From Pseudonocardia parietis (lineage in GTDB: Bacteria > Actinomycetota > Actinomycetes > Mycobacteriales > Pseudonocardiaceae), in NCBI RefSeq assembly GCF_017876315.1, contig NZ_JAGINU010000001.1, positions 868,001 through 932,000 on the forward strand: a stretch of 64,000 nucleotides of DNA, in the 5' to 3' direction. Shown in pieces: positions 16,609-24,370 of the stretch; the stretch's first letter is position 1, and each line of letters starts with the position of its first letter. Under the pieces are notes generated by a model. It did not search any database, was not told the DNA's origin, and was given only the letters and a program-made list of their open reading frames with translations. The translations under genes and the position numbers were made by a program.

Positions 16609-17476
16609 GGTGATCTGGGGTCTGGCGACCTCGCACGTCCCGTCGATCGGGGCCGCGATGGACCGTGAGAAGACCGAGGACCCGCAGTGGAAGCCGCTGT
16701 TCGACGGCTATCAGCCGGCCCGTGAGTGGATGGCCCGGCACCGTCCCGACGTGGCGATCGTGGTCTACAACGACCACGCCAACGGCGTCGACCTCGACGT
16801 CGTCCCGACGTTCGGCATCGGCACCGCCGAGCGGTACCGGGTCGCGGACGAGGGCTTCGGCCGGCGTCCGGTGCCCGACGTCGTGGGTCATCCGGAGCTG
16901 TCGCTGCACCTGCTCGAGTCGCTCATGGACGACGGCTTCGACCTGACCGTCTTCCAGGAGCTCGACGTCGACCACGGTCTCACCGTGCCGCTGTCGGTCT
17001 ACTGCCCCGACCCGGGGGAGGCCTGGCCGTGCCCCGTCGTCCCGCTGATGGTCAACGTCATACAGTACCCGCAGCCCACGGCCGCGCGCTGCCTCGCGCT
17101 GGGGCGGTCGATCGGCCGGGCCCTGGCGACCTTCGACCCGGACACCACGGTGGCGATCTTCGGTACCGGCGGGATGTCCCACCAGCTCGCCGGCGCCCGG
17201 GCGGGCTTCATCAACCCCGACTTCGACGCCATGTTCCTCGAGGTGATCGAGACCGACCCGGAGAAGCTGGCCGCGCTGTCCCGTGAGGACTACATCCGGG
17301 AGGCCGGCTCGGAGGGCATCGAGCTGATCATGTGGCTCATCATGCGCGGCGCGATGAACGAGCAGGTCCGACGGGTGCACTCCACCTATTTCGTCCCGGC
17401 GTCGAACACGGCGGCGGCGCTGGCACTGTTCGACAACCGGATGCCCGGACGAGTCTCACGAGGCCGGGCGGGCTGA
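16601..17476 (+). CDS. ligB: Protocatechuate 4,5-dioxygenase beta chain-like (LigB)
   Basis: 291 residues. The non-haem iron ligands of LigB correspond here to His12 (ATSHVPSIG), His59 (YNDHANG) and Glu241 (AGSEGIELIMW); His124 (DVDHGL) and the catalytic base His194 (GGMSHQLAG) are also in place. The enzyme would open a catecholic acid such as protocatechuate between C4 and C5 using Fe(II) and O2. All key residues are present, so it is probably active. Last gene of the rightward operon that begins with the truncated LigK-like gene; no hydroxymuconate-semialdehyde dehydrogenase or pyrone hydrolase of the classical LigC/LigI type is in this operon. Confidence 0.92.
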   Translation: MAEVIWGLATSHVPSIGAAMDREKTEDPQWKPLFDGYQPAREWMARHRPDVAIVVYNDHANGVDLDVVPTFGIGTAERYRVADEGFGRRPVPDVVGHPELSLHLLESLMDDGFDLTVFQELDVDHGLTVPLSVYCPDPGEAWPCPVVPLMVNVIQYPQPTAARCLALGRSIGRALATFDPDTTVAIFGTGGMSHQLAGARAGFINPDFDAMFLEVIETDPEKLAALSREDYIREAGSEGIELIMWLIMRGAMNEQVRRVHSTYFVPASNTAAALALFDNRMPGRVSRGRAG

Positions 17477-17662
17477 CCCCACAGCCCACGCCTCACCCCG
17501 GGCCCGGCGAACTCCGTCGAGCAGCCGGCTGCGGCCGGCGGCCGCTCGCTCCCCAGACTGCACCCGTCCGGGGCCCGCACCCTGTGCAGGCTGGGGCGCG
17601 ACGCCGACGCGCCGCTGGACCACCCCGTGGGGCCGAGCTCAGGTGGTCACGACCTCTGTTGG

Positions 17663-17700
17663 GTTCCCCACCCACATCGGCGTTCCCCACCCACATCAGC
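17663..17700. repeat. Tandem 19-bp repeat
   Basis: GTTCCCCACCCACATCGGC at 17663-17681 is followed directly by GTTCCCCACCCACATCAGC at 17682-17700 (one difference). It lies between the convergent ligB and flavin reductase genes, 4 bp from the latter's stop codon. It may be a recent slippage duplication. No terminator hairpin is formed. Confidence 0.75.
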
Positions 17701-17704
17701 ATCG

Positions 17705-18208
17705 TCAGACCGTGTTGAGCAGGTGGAAGTTGCGGCGGAAGTAGACCGCAGGGAGGTCCTCGCCGAGGTGGGTACTGTCCACTCGGCCCAGCAGGATGGT
17801 GTGATCCCCGCCGGGGTGCTTGGCGTACGCCGAGCAGTGCAGCGTGACGCACGACCGGGGCAGCACCGGCAGCCCGCGCTCGTCGGCGACGAATCCGGCG
17901 TCGGCGAACTTGTCCGTGCCGCGGGTGGCGAACCGCAGGGCCAGGTCGGCGTGTTCGGGGTGGATGACGTGGACGATCCAGCGCTGCGCGGTCAGGAACA
18001 CCGGGTGGCACTCCGCGGTCTCGGCCAGGCACACCAGCACCAGCGGTGGGTCCATCGACGCCGAGCAGAACGAGGTGGCAGTGAACCCCCACCAGCGCCC
18101 TTCGGCGTCAGTGGTGGTGACGATCGTGACCCCACTGGGGAACGACGCCATCGCCTCGCGGAACAACCGGGCTTGGTCCGGGGCCGACTCCGCGGGCTGT
18201 GCGCTCAC
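17705..18208 (-). CDS. Flavin reductase (HsaB/HpaC-type)
   Basis: 167 residues. The flavin-reductase-like FMN-binding split barrel is recognisable by AMASFPSGVTIVTTTDAEGR, GFTATSFCSASMDPPLVLVC and GGDHTILLGRV. Such proteins reduce FMN or FAD with NAD(P)H and pass it to a partner monooxygenase. The acyl-CoA-dehydrogenase-fold oxygenase at 19707 is in the same leftward operon and is the likely partner. Its ATG overlaps the stop of the RibB-like mini-gene (ATGA). Confidence 0.9.
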   Translation of the reverse strand: MSAQPAESAPDQARLFREAMASFPSGVTIVTTTDAEGRWWGFTATSFCSASMDPPLVLVCLAETAECHPVFLTAQRWIVHVIHPEHADLALRFATRGTDKFADAGFVADERGLPVLPRSCVTLHCSAYAKHPGGDHTILLGRVDSTHLGEDLPAVYFRRNFHLLNTV

Positions 18209-18486
18209 GAGACCTCCTCGACCGTGGTGACCGGCGCCGTCGGGGGCCCGTCCGCGGGGAGGCCACCGCCGAGCTGGTGATCCATCCGGGTGCGTGTGGT
18301 GGTCAGGTAGCTGATGTCGTCCGGGTCGGGCGCGATGCCGCGGCCCTCGCGCCCGGCCCCGATCAGACCGCCCTCGTTCTCCCGATCCTCGTCGACGACC
18401 AGCACCATCCGCCCCCGACGCAACTCCGCCAGGGCGGCCTCCACCTCGTCCCGGGCCGCGTCGTCGAGGCAGTTCGCTCCTGGCAC
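18205..18486 (-). CDS. RibB-like mini-protein (truncated dihydroxybutanone-phosphate synthase)
   Basis: 93 residues from a GTG preceded by a strong AAGGAG. The first half matches the N-terminus of 3,4-dihydroxy-2-butanone 4-phosphate synthase: ALAELRRGRMVLVVDEDREN and EGGLI resemble the substrate and metal loop VVDDEDRENEGDLI, but one Asp is deleted and the final Asp is Gly. After that the sequence (GREGRGIAPDPDDISYL) leaves the family; RibB is normally about 200 residues or more. It is therefore a relic or a neofunctionalised fragment. Good ribosome-binding site and overlap with the flavin reductase gene suggest that it is still translated. Confidence 0.65.
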   Translation of the reverse strand: MPGANCLDDAARDEVEAALAELRRGRMVLVVDEDRENEGGLIGAGREGRGIAPDPDDISYLTTTRTRMDHQLGGGLPADGPPTAPVTTVEEVS

Positions 18487-18643
18487 GAAGAACTCCTTCC
18501 GCTGTACTGCGTCACGTGGGGTGGACGATGTGGCGGCCTCTCGGAGCAGGGTCCTGCGACGCTCCGGACGAGATGAGCGCGATCGCCGGGCCGCCCGCCT
18601 TCCGCGCGCCGAACCGGGGCTGACCCGCGAGGTCGGAGCCCGC

Positions 18644-19693
18644 TCAGCCCTGCGTCGCCGGAACGCGCGCCTCGAGCCAGCGCAGGATCGGCTGGAGCGC
18701 CTCGGCGGAGTTGCGCTCGAACATCATCGCGTGACCGTTGCCCTCGACGCCGTGGTCGGGGAGGTGGAGGCGCTCCGCGGGGACGCCGGCCTGCCGCAGG
18801 AACGCGAGAGTGCCCTCGTTGAAGTGCTCGAACAGCGAGGCGCCCGCGCTGACGACAACGATCGGCACGCCGGCGAGGTTGGGCAGCCGGCGGACGGGCT
18901 CCGCCTGCACGGTCGTCGGCGGCAGTCCCTCCAGCACCGCCGGCGTCCGCACGAGACGGAAGTCGTCCGGGGAGGACACCGGCGGGTCGTAGGTGAGCGG
19001 CGCTCCGGCGACCCCGTAGACCAGCGCCGGCCCCATCGCCGGGGAGAACGCCGGCCCGACGGGCTCCACCGCGACCAACGCCCGCACCGCCTCCGGCCGG
19101 GCGTCGGCGAGCAGCCACCCCGCCGGGCCGCCCATCGAGTGCGTCATCACGACCGCGGGCCCGATGATGTCCAGCAGGCGGCCCAGCCGCTCCGCGTCGA
19201 GCACCTGGGCGGCCCCGAGGTCTGCTGACATCGGGCCGGTCGCCGACAGCACCTGGTCCAGGACCGGGTCCCCGATCTCCCGCCTGCCCGGCCAGTGCGG
19301 CCGTTCCTCGTCGCCGACGAACAGGTTCTGCGCGGTCTCGTACGTGAACGGGGCGCCCATCGGGCCGAGCACGTCCGGATGGTGTGGTGACCGCCCGTGC
19401 CCGACCCGGTCGACGACGTACACGGCATAGCCTGCCGCCACGAGCAGGTCCGTCCAGCCCGGCCGGCCGTCCGGCGTGCCCATCCAGTCGGTGCCCTGTC
19501 CGCCGCCGCCGTGGACCAGCACGATCGGGTAGGGCCGGGTGACCTCGACGGGCGCCTCCCACTGCACGAACATCGGTCCGCTGGGCACCGTGCCCTCGGG
19601 CGTCCCCACCCGCTCGCCGGGGATCCAGAACATGCCCCGGCGGGATGTGACCGGCTCGCGGTCGGCCAGGTGGGGCGGGGTGGTGGACGTCAT
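18644..19693 (-). CDS. Alpha/beta hydrolase, large
   Basis: 349 residues. PIVLVHGGGGQGTDWMGTPD gives the oxyanion-hole region, VVMTHSMGGPAGW the nucleophile Ser, and GVEGNGHAMMFERN the catalytic His. It resembles a group of secondary-metabolite and catabolic esterases with a Trp-rich N-terminal part. It lies 13 bp downstream of the oxygenase gene in the leftward operon and 157 bp before the RibB-like gene. Likely an esterase for an oxygenated (Baeyer-Villiger-like or ring-opened) product; substrate unknown. Confidence 0.82.
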   Translation of the reverse strand: MTSTTPPHLADREPVTSRRGMFWIPGERVGTPEGTVPSGPMFVQWEAPVEVTRPYPIVLVHGGGGQGTDWMGTPDGRPGWTDLLVAAGYAVYVVDRVGHGRSPHHPDVLGPMGAPFTYETAQNLFVGDEERPHWPGRREIGDPVLDQVLSATGPMSADLGAAQVLDAERLGRLLDIIGPAVVMTHSMGGPAGWLLADARPEAVRALVAVEPVGPAFSPAMGPALVYGVAGAPLTYDPPVSSPDDFRLVRTPAVLEGLPPTTVQAEPVRRLPNLAGVPIVVVSAGASLFEHFNEGTLAFLRQAGVPAERLHLPDHGVEGNGHAMMFERNSAEALQPILRWLEARVPATQG

Positions 19694-19706
19694 GGCGAAC
19701 CTCGAC

Positions 19707-20960
19707 TCAGTAGGGGCTCTTGCGCAGGCCGAAATGGATCTGCGCGAGCTTCATCGCTGTCCAGGCGTACTGGGACGAGGCGTGACCACGGGCCATGGCC
19801 ACGTCCCGGTAGTAGCGCTGCATCGGGTGTCCGGCCATGGCGGCGGACGAGCCGGCGGAGCGGAAGAGGATCCCGACGGCGTCGCTGGCCATCTCCGCGG
19901 CGCGCTGGGACATGCCGTACAGCCGGGCGTCCTTCTTCATGGTGAACGGGACACCCCGCTCGACCGCGTCCGTGCAGTGCTCCATGTACATGTCGGCGAC
20001 CCGCAGAACGATGGCCTCCGCGGCGTCGGTCATGGTCATGGCCATGCCGAGGTCGGCCTGGTGCAGCGGGTCCTCGCTGCGCGGCATGAACGGCGGGAAC
20101 GGTGTCGTCCGGGTCGTGATGATCCGCTCGTACTCGTCCAGCGCAGCCCTGGCCGCGCCCACCAGCGGGCTGGCCAGCGCCATGTGGAAGAACCCGGCGA
20201 CGGGACCGAGGTACAGGGGGTTGCCGTGCAACTCGGTGCCGGGCGAGTGGTCGTAGTCGTGGTTCATCCAGTCGAACCGGGAGGTGCGGTGCTCGGGGAC
20301 GAGGACGTCGTCGACGACCACGGTGTTCGACCCGCTTCCGCGCAGGCCGAGGACCCGGTCACCGCCCCAGTCGTCGAGCACCCGCACCTGCTCCCGGGGG
20401 ATGATGGCGGCGATCATCTCCGGCGCGCCGTTCTCGTCGGCGCTGCCCTCGACGATCGCGTTGATCGTCGAGTGCGTCGAGTAGGGCACCCCGGATTGGT
20501 AGGGAGAGGTCCCGGTCACCCGGAAGCCGCCGTCGACGCGGACGGCCCTGCTCGCGCCGGCGACGCTGTGCGAGGAGCGGAAGTACCCGCCCGGTTGGTC
20601 GAACACCTCGTCCTGCGCCTCGGCCGACCAGTGCGAGGCCGTGGTGAGGTTGTGGTTGTGGCCGAGGCTGTAGCACCACCCGGTGGACGGGTCGCCCCGG
20701 GAGATCTCGATGACCACGCGGGCGTAGGTGGTCAGGTCGTACTCGAGGCCGCCGTACCGCTTCGGGGTCAGGATCCGGTACAGGTCGGCCGCGACCAGGG
20801 CCTCGTGGACGTTCCGGCCGTAGTGGCCCACCTCCTCGGCGTCGTCCTGTTGCGCGCGCAGTACGGGTCGCAGCGCCGCCGCCCGCTCGACCAGAACCTG
20901 TGCCGTCGGTCGGCTGCCGGCCTCTTCTACGTCCTGTACCGATGATTGAGTCACGGTCAC
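19707..20960 (-). CDS. Acyl-CoA-dehydrogenase-fold flavin monooxygenase (group D, HsaA-like)
   Basis: 417 residues from a GTG overlapping the upstream gene's stop (GTGA), with GGAGGAG before it. The fold is that of acyl-CoA dehydrogenases, but the sequence (YGGLEYDLTTYARVVIEISR, GDPSTGWCYSLGHNHNL, C-terminal AAMAGHPMQRYYRDVAMARG) is that of two-component hydroxylases such as HsaA and 4-hydroxyphenylacetate hydroxylase C2. These enzymes use reduced flavin from a separate reductase to hydroxylate phenols or similar rings. The flavin reductase at 17705 in the same operon is the likely partner. A TTCCTGCA-N12-TTCCTGCA element 86-113 bp upstream may give this gene its own promoter. Confidence 0.9.
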   Translation of the reverse strand: MTVTQSSVQDVEEAGSRPTAQVLVERAAALRPVLRAQQDDAEEVGHYGRNVHEALVAADLYRILTPKRYGGLEYDLTTYARVVIEISRGDPSTGWCYSLGHNHNLTTASHWSAEAQDEVFDQPGGYFRSSHSVAGASRAVRVDGGFRVTGTSPYQSGVPYSTHSTINAIVEGSADENGAPEMIAAIIPREQVRVLDDWGGDRVLGLRGSGSNTVVVDDVLVPEHRTSRFDWMNHDYDHSPGTELHGNPLYLGPVAGFFHMALASPLVGAARAALDEYERIITTRTTPFPPFMPRSEDPLHQADLGMAMTMTDAAEAIVLRVADMYMEHCTDAVERGVPFTMKKDARLYGMSQRAAEMASDAVGILFRSAGSSAAMAGHPMQRYYRDVAMARGHASSQYAWTAMKLAQIHFGLRKSPY

Positions 20961-22219
20961 GCTGATTTCTCCTCCGGTCCTTCGGTGCTCACCTGATCTC
21001 CGGACAACGCGACACTGGGGCGGGGTATCGCCTGCCCGCGAGCCGCTTCCTGCAGCCCTCCGCCGGTTCCTGCACTCGATTCCTCGGGCCGGAAGTGGGG
21101 CATGACCTCGGTCGCGAAGATCTCGGTGTTGCGGCGGGTCATCTCGGCCGGCATGTCGCCGATGGCGAGCATCGTCATCATCTGCCCGAAGCCGAGCTCG
21201 TCACGCAGTTCACCGATGCGGTTGCGGACGGACTCGGGCCCGCCGACGATGACGTACCCCAGCTCGACCAGCTCGGAGAAGCTCAGTTCGGGGTAGGGCT
21301 TCATGCCCGCCTTGAGCAGACCGCGCATCGCCGGGGCCGACATGTACCCGGGCGGGAAGACGATCTCGCTGCCCTGCCGGAGTCCCTTGTGGAACAGCCA
21401 CTCCACGTGCTGCTTGGCCTCGCGCATCGCGGAACGGTCCGACTCTCCGATGAAGACCGGGGTCGCGAGCGCGATGTTGTCGGGGTCGGGTTCGTAGCCC
21501 AGGTCGGCGGCCGCCTTCCGATAGCCGTCGAACCACGTCTTGACGACCTTGGTGGGGGCGTACACCGACACGTACATGTAGTGGTTCTCGGCCACCCACC
21601 GCATGGTCTCCGGGCTCCCGGCGCCGGGCACCGCGATCGGCGGGTGCGGGGACTGCAGCGGCCTGGGCCACACGTTCACGTAGCGGTACTCGTAGTGCTC
21701 GCCGATCCACTGGAAGGGGCCGTCGGTCGTCCAGGCCTTCTTGATCAGGTCGTGCGCCTCGTTGAACCGGGACCGGGAGTCGGCGGGGCTGACACCGTGG
21801 GCGTAGTGCTCCCAGCCGATGCCACGGACGAATCCGGAGACCAGGCGGCCCCTCGTCAGGTGGTCGAGCATGGCGATCTCCTCGGCGACCCGCAGCGGGT
21901 TGCCCCGGATCGGGATGGCGTTGCCGAGCACCATGATCGTCGAGCGGGAGGTGCGCCGGGCCAGGGCCGCGGCCATCACGTTCGGCGAGGGCATCATCCC
22001 GTAGCCGGACTGGTGGTGCTCGTTCACGACGATGCCGTCGAAGCCCAGCTCGTCGGCGTACTCGAGTTCGTCGAGGTAGCGGTGGTACAGGTCGACGCCC
22101 TTGGCCGGGTCGAAGTTCCCGTTGGAGAACGTCAGCGACATCGACGGGTACTTCTCCACGTCGTCGAAGTCCTCGGGCAGGTAGGGGTAGGGCATGAGGT
22201 GGAAGAAGTTGAACTTCAT
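20957..22219 (-). CDS. Luciferase-like (LLM) flavin-dependent oxidoreductase with unusual C-terminal tail
   Basis: 420 residues. TIM-barrel luciferase-like monooxygenase features: GFDGIVVNEHHQSGYGMMPS, RTSRSTIMVLGNAIPIRGNP, LVSGFVRGIGWEHYAHGVSP and PHPPIAVPGAGSPETMRW. It would use reduced FMN to oxygenate or desulfurise a substrate, or act as an F420 or FMN oxidoreductase. The family usually ends near MPHFRPEE; here about 40 extra low-complexity residues follow, partly encoded by a 40-bp operator-like repeat (21035-21074). Starts 2 bp after the hydrolase stop and overlaps the oxygenase gene by GTGA, so all are one transcript. Confidence 0.88.
   Translation of the reverse strand: MKFNFFHLMPYPYLPEDFDDVEKYPSMSLTFSNGNFDPAKGVDLYHRYLDELEYADELGFDGIVVNEHHQSGYGMMPSPNVMAAALARRTSRSTIMVLGNAIPIRGNPLRVAEEIAMLDHLTRGRLVSGFVRGIGWEHYAHGVSPADSRSRFNEAHDLIKKAWTTDGPFQWIGEHYEYRYVNVWPRPLQSPHPPIAVPGAGSPETMRWVAENHYMYVSVYAPTKVVKTWFDGYRKAAADLGYEPDPDNIALATPVFIGESDRSAMREAKQHVEWLFHKGLRQGSEIVFPPGYMSAPAMRGLLKAGMKPYPELSFSELVELGYVIVGGPESVRNRIGELRDELGFGQMMTMLAIGDMPAEMTRRNTEIFATEVMPHFRPEESSAGTGGGLQEAARGQAIPRPSVALSGDQVSTEGPEEKSA
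21035..21074. promoter_or_regulatory. Operator-like 40-bp element, copy A
   Basis: Identical in 39 of 40 positions to 23214-23253. It contains TTCCTGCA twice (21047-21054 and 21067-21074), 20 bp apart on the same face of the helix, the layout of an AraC-family binding site. It lies inside the 3' end of the luciferase-like gene, 75 bp before the GTG of the oxygenase gene. The neighbouring AraC regulator (23345) is the obvious candidate to bind. Confidence 0.6.
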
Positions 22220-22221
22220 GG

Positions 22222-23019
22222 TCAGCTCTCCAGGAAGTCGGTCACGGCGGCGGTGACGGCGTCCGGGCGCTCGCCGTAGAGGGCGTGCCCGCAGTCGTCG
22301 ACGACGACGAGCTCGGCGTTCGGGATGGCGGCGGCGTAGCGCTCGCAGTGGGCCCGCGGGATGATCCGGTCGTGCTCCGCGGCCACGACCCGGGTGGGCG
22401 CCGAGATGCGGCGGAGCCGGCCTTCCAGCTTCGGGTTGCTCAGGTACGGCTTCCAGGCGAATCGGGCCAGCGCGCCGAGATCCCGGTAGGACCGCAGGAT
22501 GTCCTCGACGCCGGGCTCGACCGCGAGCGCGCTCTGGACGAGCCCCGGATCGTGGAACAGCGCCCCGACCAGCTGCGGGGGTGTCATGATGAACAGGTCG
22601 GCGACCGGGTGCTCGGGGATGCGCAGGCCGGCCGGGCCGAGCAGGACCAGCTTGCGCACTCGTTCCGGCGAGTGCACGGCGAGCTCGGCGGCGATCCAGC
22701 CGCCGAACGACGCGCCGACGAGGTCGACCTGGTCGAGCCCCAGCCGGTCCAGGACGTCGAGGTAGTGGTAGACGAGATCATCGATCCCCCGTACCTCGGG
22801 GAGGTCGTCCGACGATCCGAAGCCCGGGTGGTCCGGGGCGATGAGGTCGTACTGCTCGCTGATGCGCTGGTGGTGCGGGCCCCACTCGCCGGCCCCGCCG
22901 GCGGCGTGCAGGAACAGCACGGGGCGGCCGGATCCTGCGCGGAAGTAGCTGATGGAGCCGCTCCCGATCTCCAGACGCCGTGCCGCGACGGCGGCCGGCT
23001 CTTCGAGGGTGCTGGTCAC
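22222..23019 (-). CDS. Alpha/beta hydrolase, meta-cleavage-product-hydrolase-like
   Basis: 265 residues. VLFLHAAGGAGEW is the oxyanion loop, VDLVGASFGGWIAAELA the nucleophile elbow (Ser), VVAAEHDRIIPRAHCERYAA the catalytic Asp region and DDCGHALYGERPD the His. Length and motifs fit C-C bond hydrolases of meta pathways (MhpC/BphD type) and related esterases. First gene of the leftward operon; its promoter lies in the 325-bp gap shared with the divergent AraC gene. Confidence 0.87.
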   Translation of the reverse strand: MTSTLEEPAAVAARRLEIGSGSISYFRAGSGRPVLFLHAAGGAGEWGPHHQRISEQYDLIAPDHPGFGSSDDLPEVRGIDDLVYHYLDVLDRLGLDQVDLVGASFGGWIAAELAVHSPERVRKLVLLGPAGLRIPEHPVADLFIMTPPQLVGALFHDPGLVQSALAVEPGVEDILRSYRDLGALARFAWKPYLSNPKLEGRLRRISAPTRVVAAEHDRIIPRAHCERYAAAIPNAELVVVDDCGHALYGERPDAVTAAVTDFLES

Positions 23020-23213
23020 AAGTCCTCCTGTTCGACCGGTGAGCCGCAGGGCGCCGCGGTCGGACCGGCCCGGAGCCGGGCGGACCGAGGCGGGACGACG
23101 CGGCTCGGATCGGGCTCGCGGTCACACCACACCGTCGGCTCGACGTGAGCGGGACGACGGATGTGAGGTGCGCAACCCCTGGTGCGGCAGACGTTAAGGC
23201 GCGAACTCGCGAT

Positions 23214-23253
23214 CCCGCGAGCCGCTTCCTGCAGCCCTCGGCCGGTTCCTGCA
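23214..23253. promoter_or_regulatory. Operator-like 40-bp element, copy B
   Basis: Partner of 21035-21074 with one mismatch. TTCCTGCA occurs at 23226-23233 and 23246-23253. It stands in the divergent promoter region, 195 bp from the hydrolase ATG and 92 bp from the preferred AraC ATG, which is what an AraC-type activator site would be expected to do. Confidence 0.6.
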
Positions 23254-23313
23254 TCGACATCGCGGTGAACGTGCGCTTGACTTCGAGGTGAACGCCGAGA
23301 AATCTGACGGCAT

Positions 23314-23329
23314 ACGGACAAATGTCCGC
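23314..23329. promoter_or_regulatory. Palindrome ACGGAC-N4-GTCCGC
   Basis: A 6-4-6 dyad 16 bp before the preferred AraC start codon. The same RCGGAC-N4-GTCCGY pattern occurs at 28978, 31991 and 32326, each ahead of a catabolic gene. Its presence here argues for the ATG at 23345 rather than the in-frame GTG at 23288 as the true start. Confidence 0.55.
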
Positions 23330-23344
23330 CGCATGGAGGCGAGC

Positions 23345-24370
23345 ATGGGCAGATTTCCGGAGCCGGGGACGTCGACGGAGCTCCCTGACGGCATCGGCGC
23401 ACGCCCCGGTCGTGGCACGGGGTTCTCCACCCGGGATCCGCACGAGGCGAAGAACCGTATCGAGAAGTTGCTGAACTGCGGGCACAGGATGGTGGTGCTC
23501 GATCGTGCCAGCCCGTTCCGGGCGCGGGTGAGCCACGCGTCGATGGACGGCTTCGGGCTGATGTCGTCGACGTACGGGCCGCCGGTCGAGATCGTCTGCG
23601 CCCCGCCGATCCCGTGGGTGACGGTGAGCTTCATCGCCGGTGGCACGGCGGCCTTCGCGCAGCCCGGCGCCGACACCACGTTGGTCGGTTCCTCGCGCGC
23701 GGCGGTGCTGGCCTACGACCGGGGCGTGGCGATGCGGTGGCCGGCCGGGGTCGAGCAGCTCATGGTGACGATCGCGAAGTCCCGCATCGAGAGGTTCCTC
23801 CGGCGGTTGCTGAACGAGCCGTTGCGCGAACCGGTGCGGTTCGAGACCGCGCTCGACCTCGACGGCGCCGGGCGCGGTGTCGTCGCGGCGGTGTCGACCC
23901 TGCGCCGCGCGGTGGCCGCGTGCGGTCCGGGCGGGCCGTCGCCCGTGCTGGCCGCGGAGGTCGAGCACAGCGTGGTGTCGGCCCTGCTGTTCGGGCAGCG
24001 CCACAACTACACCGATGCGGTCTTCGCCCCGCCCGCTCTCCCGTCGTCGCGGGTCGTCGGCCGGGTTGTCGAGCTCATCGAGTCGTCGACGGATACCGCC
24101 TTCACGGTCGCGGATCTGGCCGAGTTCGCCGGGGTGAGCGAGCGTTCGCTGCATGCCGCGTTCCGTCGCCAGCTCGGCGCGTCGCCGATGGCGTACGTGC
24201 GGCGCCTGCGTCTGGAGCGGGTGCAGGAGGAGCTGATGCGGCTCGAACCGAACGGGACGCACACCGTCACCGAGATCGCTCTCCGTCACGGGTTCGCCCA
24301 CGGTGGCCGGTTCGCGGCGGCGTACCGGGCGCGCTTCGGCGAGTCACCGTCGGACACGCTCCGCCGTTAG
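23345..24370 (+). CDS. AraC-family regulator of the two-component monooxygenase operon
   Basis: 341 residues from ATG 23345, which has GGAGG five bases upstream; a longer version starting at GTG 23288 would swallow a palindromic operator. The N-terminal region (VLDRASPFRARVSHASMDGF, VSFIAGGTAAFAQPG) is of the AraC_binding_2 type found in XylS/FeaR-like activators of aromatic catabolism. The C-terminal HTH pair is FTVADLAEFAGVSERSLHAA and HTVTEIALRHGFAHGGRFAA. Divergent from the monooxygenase operon and convergent with the FAD hydroxylase gene, with which its 3' end overlaps by 4 bp. Likely an effector-dependent activator of that operon, binding the two 40-bp elements (inference). Confidence 0.9.
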   Translation: MGRFPEPGTSTELPDGIGARPGRGTGFSTRDPHEAKNRIEKLLNCGHRMVVLDRASPFRARVSHASMDGFGLMSSTYGPPVEIVCAPPIPWVTVSFIAGGTAAFAQPGADTTLVGSSRAAVLAYDRGVAMRWPAGVEQLMVTIAKSRIERFLRRLLNEPLREPVRFETALDLDGAGRGVVAAVSTLRRAVAACGPGGPSPVLAAEVEHSVVSALLFGQRHNYTDAVFAPPALPSSRVVGRVVELIESSTDTAFTVADLAEFAGVSERSLHAAFRRQLGASPMAYVRRLRLERVQEELMRLEPNGTHTVTEIALRHGFAHGGRFAAAYRARFGESPSDTLRR

